Assembly: GCA_030622395.1 (NCBI GenBank)
Contig: JAUXGF010000179.1
Location: 1 to 6,248, forward strand
Reading direction: 5' to 3'
DNA: 6,248 nt
DNA from: Calditrichaceae bacterium
GTDB taxonomy: Bacteria; Calditrichota; Calditrichia; Calditrichales; Calditrichaceae
Shown here: in pieces, positions 1 to 6,248 of the stretch
Layout: the number at the start of each line of letters is the position of its first letter
Numbering within the stretch: the stretch's first letter is position 1
Translations under genes and position numbers: made by a program
Notes under the pieces: model-generated
What the model was told of the DNA's origin: nothing
Seen by the model: only the letters and a program-made list of their open reading frames with translations
The model's database searches: none

Positions 1-5
1 CCCTC

Positions 6-36
6 GTATCAGAGATGCTACGCTTAAGTCTGATAC
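6..36. repeat. 8-bp inverted repeat, 15-nt loop
   Basis: GTATCAGA at 6-13 is the exact reverse complement of TCTGATAC at 29-36. No T-tract follows on either strand, so it is not a standard intrinsic terminator. It may be a fragment of a larger repeat that continues past the left edge. Confidence 0.55.
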
Positions 37-67
37 AAGAAAATTCCCGATTCCTATTCCCATTTTT

Positions 68-146
68 TAATCTTTTCACGCAGTGACACCTACGGGGAAT
101 CTTTAATCCTTAATCTTTTCACCAACGCCCCCTAAGGGGAATCTTT
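68..146. repeat. Degenerate direct repeat, two copies of about 36 nt
   Basis: Copy 1 (68-104) and copy 2 (111-146) share the left block TAATCTTTTCAC and the right block GGGGAATCTTT, with a diverged middle of similar length. They are offset by about 43 nt. No open frame crosses them. Confidence 0.7.
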
Positions 147-149
147 TTT

Positions 150-170
150 CCAAATTCCCAATTCCTAATT
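150..170. repeat. Three-unit 7-nt tandem repeat overlapping the hydrolase stop codon
   Basis: On the plus strand the units are CCAAATT (150-156), CCCAATT (157-163) and CCTAATT (164-170), in exact 7-nt register. A weaker fourth unit, CTTACTT, lies at 171-177 inside the gene. The hydrolase TAG (165-167 read in reverse) is within unit three, so the last residues are repeat-derived. Confidence 0.7.
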
Positions 171-986
171 CTTACTTAAACTATCTTCTAAAATCCTATC
201 CAAAAATATTCGTATTGTATCCCAATATATATCCCTGTTTGGCGGGAAGTCATTATGATTACAATTATAAGCTATAAATTGGGCATTCTTTGAATTTTCA
301 TATAATTGTTTTCCATTTTGAAAAGGAATTACTTCATCATATTTTCCATGAAAGATTAATATTGGTCCATCGAAAGATTTTACAACCGACAAATTATCAA
401 AAGTATCTTTCACCAAAAATCCCGGAACAAGATATCGATTTGTAAACTGGGTTACGCTTGTAAAGGTTGACTGTAAAATTATGGCTTTCACTTTTCGTTC
501 ATTTGCTAGGGCGCAAACCGCCCCGCCGCCGACAGACCGTCCGTGAACTATGATACTATTTTCATCCATCCCGCAATTTTCAATCAGCCAATCGTAAGCT
601 TTTACAAAAGTTTCCGTTACTGTCTTTTGAGAAGGAGAACCTTCAGATCTTCCATAACCGGGAAATTCTACTAATAACACATGAATTCCTAGTTCTTTAT
701 ACATCAATAATTCTTCAATACAATAATCAATAAGTTCATAATTGCCATGCGCAAGAATGAGGGAGGTATTCCTGATATTCTCTACCCTGTTTGCCCGGCT
801 AAACCACGCTTCAACTTTCCCAAATGAAGTTTCAAGCCAAACTTGTTGAATATAATCATTATTTTCAATTAAAATATTTGGAGGTTTTATATATTGTCCG
901 GGAAACAACAGCGACCTTTGAAAACAAAAAAGCAGCGCTACGTACAATAGATATAAAACTAAAATAGTTACAAATATTTTTAACAT
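165..986 (-). CDS. Membrane-anchored alpha/beta hydrolase (BEM46/ABHD13/ABHD17-like serine hydrolase)
   Basis: Seen: 273 aa from the ATG at 984-986, ending in TAG. Residues 2-22 form one hydrophobic segment (LKIFVTILVLYLLYVALLFC) followed by FQRSLLFPG, a typical N-terminal anchor of this family. The catalytic domain follows. An oxyanion-type HGN lies near residue 80, the nucleophile elbow is GRSVGG with Ser151, the acid is Asp217 in GKYDEVIP, and the base is His244 in CNHNDF, so the triad is complete. Known: such proteins are serine hydrolases (esterase, thioesterase or lipase-like) tethered to membranes. Inferred: the catalytic domain lies at the membrane surface; substrate and side of the membrane are unknown. 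The frame can be extended to an ATG at 1071-1073, but those 29 extra residues (MLIADCFHAK...) arise partly from a tandem repeat and would bury the anchor, so I prefer 986. No clear Shine-Dalgarno precedes either start. It lies 202 nt downstream of ligA, probably as a separate unit. Confidence 0.9.
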   Translation of the reverse strand: MLKIFVTILVLYLLYVALLFCFQRSLLFPGQYIKPPNILIENNDYIQQVWLETSFGKVEAWFSRANRVENIRNTSLILAHGNYELIDYCIEELLMYKELGIHVLLVEFPGYGRSEGSPSQKTVTETFVKAYDWLIENCGMDENSIIVHGRSVGGGAVCALANERKVKAIILQSTFTSVTQFTNRYLVPGFLVKDTFDNLSVVKSFDGPILIFHGKYDEVIPFQNGKQLYENSKNAQFIAYNCNHNDFPPNRDIYWDTIRIFLDRILEDSLSKN

Positions 987-1058
987 AATAAAGGTTCGAT
1001 ATTGATTTATGCGGGTAATGCTGTTTATATTAAAATAAAAGCGCTTTGCATGAAAGCA

Positions 1059-1086
1059 ATCAGCGATCAGCATTCAGCTATCAGCC
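1059..1086. repeat. Four-unit 7-nt tandem repeat (WTCAGCN)
   Basis: On the plus strand the units are ATCAGCG, ATCAGCA, TTCAGCT and ATCAGCC, in exact 7-nt register; on the minus strand this is NGCTGAW. Only the seventh base varies freely. The alternative ATG for the hydrolase at 1071-1073 falls inside it, which argues against that start. Confidence 0.8.
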
Positions 1087-1110
1087 TTAAATTTCTTAAT
1101 AACATCTAAC

Positions 1111-1183
1111 TGCTGAGCGCCCGCGCCCCCCCTACTTCCCTGCCGTCAAACCGGTACGATCGGAGTGAGGAGGCTTTAGACCC
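1111..1183. other. GC-rich non-coding patch with a C-run
   Basis: The base composition changes sharply from the AT-rich flanks. The patch includes seven consecutive C (1126-1132), the palindrome CGATCG, and a purine-rich stretch near 1161-1174. It lies just 3' of ligA. No U-tract follows a stem on the minus strand, so it is not an obvious terminator. It may be a dispersed intergenic repeat. Confidence 0.45.
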
Positions 1184-1188
1184 AATAT

Positions 1189-3204
<2,016 letters not shown>

Positions 3205-3225
3205 TTAAACATGAACTTTATTGAT

Positions 3226-3255
3226 TAAACATAATCTATCATCCGAGGGGGGAAA
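3226..3255 (-). promoter_or_regulatory. Possible ligA promoter, Bacteroidetes-type (weak)
   Basis: On the minus strand TTTC (3252-3255) is followed after 18 bases by TATGTTTA (3226-3233). This is near the Bacteroidetes sigma-A pattern of TTTG, about 19 bases, then TAnnTTTG, and it lies about 37 bases upstream of the ligA start. One mismatch in each box and one base short in spacing make it a candidate only. It depends on the uncertain assumption that the host uses that type of promoter. Confidence 0.2.
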
Positions 3256-3310
3256 CGAAGATAACTCACCCCCTAAATACTGGATTTTCGGGACTTGGCT
3301 TTATTTTTTT

Positions 3311-3336
3311 CCCTTCCCTATTGTATTAGGGAAGGG
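3311..3336. repeat. Perfect 10-bp palindrome with 6-nt loop
   Basis: CCCTTCCCTA (3311-3320) pairs exactly with TAGGGAAGGG (3327-3336) across TTGTAT. A T-tract (3304-3310) adjoins the left arm on the plus strand, so in the minus-strand transcript the stem is followed by A, not U. This is the wrong orientation for an intrinsic terminator of the kinase gene. It could be a REP- or MITE-like dispersed palindrome or an mRNA 3'-end stabiliser. Confidence 0.75.
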
Positions 3337-3356
3337 CTAGGGATGGGTAAGAAAAA

Positions 3357-3402
3357 GCTGCGGCAGAGCCGCCCCCGTGGGAAAAACTTCCCGAATTACG
3401 GG
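3357..3402. repeat. Cluster of short GC-rich hairpins downstream of the kinase
   Basis: GCGGC (3360-3364) pairs with GCCGC (3368-3372). GGGAA (3379-3383) pairs with TTCCC (3388-3392). CCCG (3390-3393) can pair alternatively with CGGG (3399-3402). The stems are short and the last two are mutually exclusive. The segment is markedly GC-richer than the coding DNA around it. No U-tract makes a definite terminator. Confidence 0.4.
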
Positions 3403-3460
3403 ACGTATTTGTGCATCCTTCGTTGAGGGCGGAAGCCTATGCTGAACTGTTACAAAACTC

Positions 3461-6248
3461 CTAACTCCTCCTAATCGTCTCCGAAACAATCTTACTGACC
3501 TCATCAATTTTAAACGGCTTGGTAATCCTGCCGCAAAAACCGTAAGACTTATAGTTGGCTAACACACCGTCTGTAGAATAGCCACTGGAAACTATTATTT
3601 TTGCCTTTGGGTACGTTCTTAATAAATTCTTTGTCGCCTCTTTACCGCCCATCCCGCCGCGAATGGTCAAATCCATAATTACCAAATCAAACGGTTTATT
3701 TTCCCTCTGTTCTTTCTGATAAATATCAATCGCTTCCTGCCCGTCTTTAGCAAAAGCTACTTCATATCCTATTGATGTTAAAATATCGCTCATAAGTTCG
3801 CGTATATACGATTCATCATCCATTACCAGAATTTTGCCGTGTCCTTTTAATATTTTTTCAGTTTTCTTTTCATCTGATTCAAATTTACCTGGCAACGCCG
3901 GAAGATAAATATCAAATGTTGTTCCCTCGCCTAACCTGGATTTAACCGTTATCAATCCGTTATGTTTTTCAATAATTGAATGAGCGCCGGCTAATCCCAG
4001 ACCGCTGCCTTTTTGTTTAGTTGTAAAATAAGGATCAAAAATATTGGCTAAATTTTGCTGGGGTATGCCAATACCATTGTCGCTGATTTCTATTTTAATA
4101 TATTCACCTTCAGACAGTAAAGGCTGTTCAGCTTTATCATCAAGATTAACATTCTCTGCTTTTATTTCAATAGCGCCTCCGTTTGGCATTGCTTGATCGG
4201 CATTTATAACCAAATTATTAATTACTTGATTAATTTGCCCTGTATCCACTTCAACATTCCACAAGTCATCATTAATTTCAAATTTACTCTTAACATTGGA
4301 ACCTCGCAGAGCAAACTCTACCGCTTCTTTTAAAAGGTCTGTTATATTAACAACCTTTTTAACCGGTTTACCGCCTTTGGAAAAAGTCAACAATTGTTGT
4401 GTTAAACTTGTTGCAATATCTATGGCTTCTTCAACGCCGTCAAAATATTTGTTAATATCTTTGCCTTCGGGATAAAAGAATCTGGCAAGTTGAACATTGC
4501 CTAATATCCCGGATAAAATATTGTTAAAATCATGCGCAATACCGCCTGCTAAGATGCTGATCGATTCCATTTTTTGCGCTTTCAATATTTCCTCTTCCAT
4601 TTTCTTTTGTCTGCTGATATCCCTAAATACAAGCACGTGTCCTATATTCTCATTTTTTTTATCAAATACGGGAGCGCCGTTAATTGCAATTAACTTTTCA
4701 TTTCCTTCTTTTGATTTCATATACACAGTTAAAGGCAAAGAATATTTATCCTTTTGAAAAAAATCACGAATTGGATTTCTTATTCTATGCTTTGTATTCT
4801 CATTATAAATGTAAAAAATACTTTTTAATTTTTGACCAATTGCTTCGTCAATTTTAAATCCGGTTAATTTCTCAGCTACTTTATTAAACAGCATTATATT
4901 GCCGTCTATATCTATTTTAATTAAACCGTCAGTAATTGATCTTAAAGTAACGGCAAGCCGCTCTTTCTCACCCTCTAAGTCTTCTTCAACTTTTTGTCTT
5001 TCCGCAATCTCTTTAACTAAGCGTTTGTTAGCCAGCTTTAAATCAATAGTTCTCTTTTCCACTTTCTGTTCCAATAAAAAATTACGTTTTTGCAGCAGGT
5101 TTATGCGCCATCTAATAAGCCCCCAAACAAAAGCGCAAAATAAAATTAAATATCCTATATACAGCCACCAGGATTGCCACCAGGGTTTAAGTATCTGGAA
5201 AGATAATTTAGTGAGAGTTTCATTCCACCTTCCGGTTTGCCGTTTTGTTTGTAAACAAAACGTGTAATCGCCATAAGGAAGATTGGTATAATTGGCAACG
5301 GTTTGTTGTGTAATATCGCTGTAGTAATTATCATATCCATCTAATTTATAGCGGTATGTTATACTTTCCGGATTTTTATAATCCAGCGCAATAAAATTTA
5401 TCTTTAAATTATTCTGATCCGGTTTTAATACGATCTTTTTTGTAAAAGGAAAGGAATAACTTTCGTCTTTTGTTTCAATAGATAAAATATATGCTTTTAA
5501 CGGCTGCTTCTCATATTTAATATAAGTTTTCTGATATTTTATCAAACCTCCGATACTCCCAAACCACAAACCGCCTTCTTTATCTTTATAAAAAGAGGAA
5601 ATGTTAAACTCAGAGCCAATGAATCCCATTTTCCGATTAAATAGAAATAAGTTGCCATTCTTCTTCCTAAATAATCCTTTACTGGTTCCCAGCCAGACCC
5701 CTTCATCTTTTGTGGGAAGAATATCCCATACAGTCTGATTACGATCAAAAATTTGGGTTAATTGTTTACCATCCCATAAATATGCGCCTTCAGAGGATGG
5801 AAAATATAAATTGCCTGAATCATCTTTCCTTATCCCATAAAAATTATCCGCAATCCCTTTCCCCTCATCATAATACTGCACCCATACGGTATCATTAAGA
5901 GCCCATAAACCGTTTCCATTTGTCGCCATCCATAAAAGATTATTTTTATCCCTTTGCAGTCCCCAATACGAGTAGTTTTCCTTATCCAGGTTATAAATAA
6001 TATTATATAGCTTTCCATTTTTAATTTTATACAGCCCATCCTTCTCTGCAATTAATATTTCATCCTGTTTTGTTTTAACAATTTGACGGACTTCTTTATC
6101 TTCAAAATGTTTAGTTATTTGATTTTTGATTAATCTATCATTTTGAAGAATATATAACCCTTTTCTTGTACCGCACCATAACTGCTCATCAATTAAAGTG
6201 ATAAAAGTTACTCTTAAAGTTCTGCAATCAAATTTTGGATGATAATAA
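3461..6248 (-). CDS. Hybrid sensor histidine kinase: beta-propeller, Y_Y_Y, TM, PAS, HisKA, HATPase, receiver (5' partial)
   Basis: Seen: the frame is open from the right edge to TAG at 3461-3463, 928 complete codons, so the N-terminus is missing. Numbered from codon 6245-6247, six propeller motifs of the (N/E)(L)WxxTxxGL type recur at about 21, 62, 103, 145, 182 and 225. A Y_Y_Y domain follows at about 282-351 (NFIALDY, YRYKLDGYDNYY). Next are one membrane segment at about 360-379, a charged helical linker at 384-434, a PAS domain at about 428-546, HisKA with His572 in GGIAHDFNN, and a HATPase with Asn682, Asp723 (EISDNGIGI), DPYFTTK and GSGLGLAG. The C-terminal receiver has acidic Asp810/811, phospho-acceptor Asp859 (VIMDLTI) and Lys910 (ITKPF). 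Known: such kinases sense periplasmic ligands through the propeller and autophosphorylate in the cytoplasm. Inferred: phosphate passes to its own receiver and, lacking HPt or DNA-binding output, to an unlinked partner. Neither ligand nor target is indicated. The ATG at 5929 is internal to the propeller and is not the start. Confidence 0.95.
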   Translation of the reverse strand, partial: YYHPKFDCRTLRVTFITLIDEQLWCGTRKGLYILQNDRLIKNQITKHFEDKEVRQIVKTKQDEILIAEKDGLYKIKNGKLYNIIYNLDKENYSYWGLQRDKNNLLWMATNGNGLWALNDTVWVQYYDEGKGIADNFYGIRKDDSGNLYFPSSEGAYLWDGKQLTQIFDRNQTVWDILPTKDEGVWLGTSKGLFRKKNGNLFLFNRKMGFIGSEFNISSFYKDKEGGLWFGSIGGLIKYQKTYIKYEKQPLKAYILSIETKDESYSFPFTKKIVLKPDQNNLKINFIALDYKNPESITYRYKLDGYDNYYSDITQQTVANYTNLPYGDYTFCLQTKRQTGRWNETLTKLSFQILKPWWQSWWLYIGYLILFCAFVWGLIRWRINLLQKRNFLLEQKVEKRTIDLKLANKRLVKEIAERQKVEEDLEGEKERLAVTLRSITDGLIKIDIDGNIMLFNKVAEKLTGFKIDEAIGQKLKSIFYIYNENTKHRIRNPIRDFFQKDKYSLPLTVYMKSKEGNEKLIAINGAPVFDKKNENIGHVLVFRDISRQKKMEEEILKAQKMESISILAGGIAHDFNNILSGILGNVQLARFFYPEGKDINKYFDGVEEAIDIATSLTQQLLTFSKGGKPVKKVVNITDLLKEAVEFALRGSNVKSKFEINDDLWNVEVDTGQINQVINNLVINADQAMPNGGAIEIKAENVNLDDKAEQPLLSEGEYIKIEISDNGIGIPQQNLANIFDPYFTTKQKGSGLGLAGAHSIIEKHNGLITVKSRLGEGTTFDIYLPALPGKFESDEKKTEKILKGHGKILVMDDESYIRELMSDILTSIGYEVAFAKDGQEAIDIYQKEQRENKPFDLVIMDLTIRGGMGGKEATKNLLRTYPKAKIIVSSGYSTDGVLANYKSYGFCGRITKPFKIDEVSKIVSETIRRS

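Larger units (their letters stand above)
1..164. other. Non-coding repeat-rich region downstream of the hydrolase
   Basis: No credible coding sequence is visible. The stretch contains an 8-bp inverted repeat (6-13 with 29-36), a degenerate direct repeat of about 36 nt (68-104 and 111-146), and 7-nt-period AT-rich repeats near 39-65 and at 150-170. No hairpin followed by a U-tract was found on the minus strand, so no intrinsic terminator for the hydrolase is evident. Confidence 0.7.
987..1188. other. Non-coding gap between ligA and the hydrolase
   Basis: This 202-nt gap holds a perfect 10-bp palindrome (1038-1047), a four-unit 7-nt repeat (1059-1086) and a GC-rich patch with a seven-C run (1111-1183). 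No clear promoter, ribosome binding site or intrinsic terminator could be assigned. The hydrolase promoter presumably lies in the AT-rich half, 987-1058. Confidence 0.6.

Noticed and set aside
1059..1086. CRISPR-like repeat array
   Set aside because: The units are only 7 nt and directly adjacent, with no spacers and no cas genes.
3311..3336. Intrinsic terminator for the kinase gene
   Set aside because: The stem is strong, but in the minus-strand RNA the following tract is A, not U.
4497..5898. Plus-strand open frames within the kinase gene (4497-4757, 4899-5267, 5710-5898)
   Set aside because: They are antisense to well-conserved PAS, kinase, Y_Y_Y and propeller coding sequence, with no domain or ribosome binding site.
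5927..5929. ATG as the start of the histidine kinase
   Set aside because: It splits the blade motif NLLW/MATNGNGLW, and the frame stays open with more blades to the window edge.
5155..6051. Short minus-strand frames in other registers of the kinase gene (5155-5340, 5542-5748, 5830-6051)
   Set aside because: They overlap the propeller and Y_Y_Y coding in a different frame; the main frame has the recurring motifs, and these have none.

Overview
The window holds three genes, all on the minus strand. From right to left (their transcription order) they are a large hybrid sensor histidine kinase whose 5' end lies beyond the right edge, a complete NAD+-dependent DNA ligase (ligA), and a membrane-anchored alpha/beta hydrolase. 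No tRNA, rRNA, CRISPR array, transposase or phage gene was seen.

The DNA is AT-rich, and the coding parts are rich in Lys, Ile, Asn and Glu. The kinase couples a Reg_prop-type beta-propeller and a Y_Y_Y domain to a cytoplasmic PAS, NtrB-like kinase and receiver module. That style of sensor is abundant in the Bacteroidetes/Chlorobi/Ignavibacteria side of the bacterial tree and in some deltaproteobacterial lineages. An Ignavibacteria-like or other FCB-group bacterium is my best guess, but this is inference from style and no gene here fixes the taxonomy.

Layout: 1-164 is non-coding and repeat-rich, with an inverted repeat, a degenerate direct repeat and 7-nt-period repeats. 165-986 is the hydrolase. 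987-1188 is non-coding, with a 7-nt tandem repeat and a GC-rich, C-run patch. 1189-3189 is ligA. 3190-3460 is non-coding, with the ligA ribosome binding site, a perfect 10-bp palindrome and small GC-rich hairpins. 3461-6248 is the kinase, open to the right edge.

The three genes share a direction, but gaps of about 270 and 200 nt and unrelated functions argue against a tight operon. LigA is housekeeping replication and repair. The kinase would sense an extracytoplasmic signal and phosphorylate its own C-terminal receiver. The hydrolase is a membrane-tethered serine hydrolase of unknown substrate. I see no functional link among them and no convincing novel system. The most unusual material is in the intergenic DNA, where several different 7-nt-period repeats sit against gene ends and one contains the hydrolase stop codon. 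In two places the longest methionine-started frame gives a wrong N-terminus: the hydrolase frame is probably too long, and the kinase frame is certainly too short.
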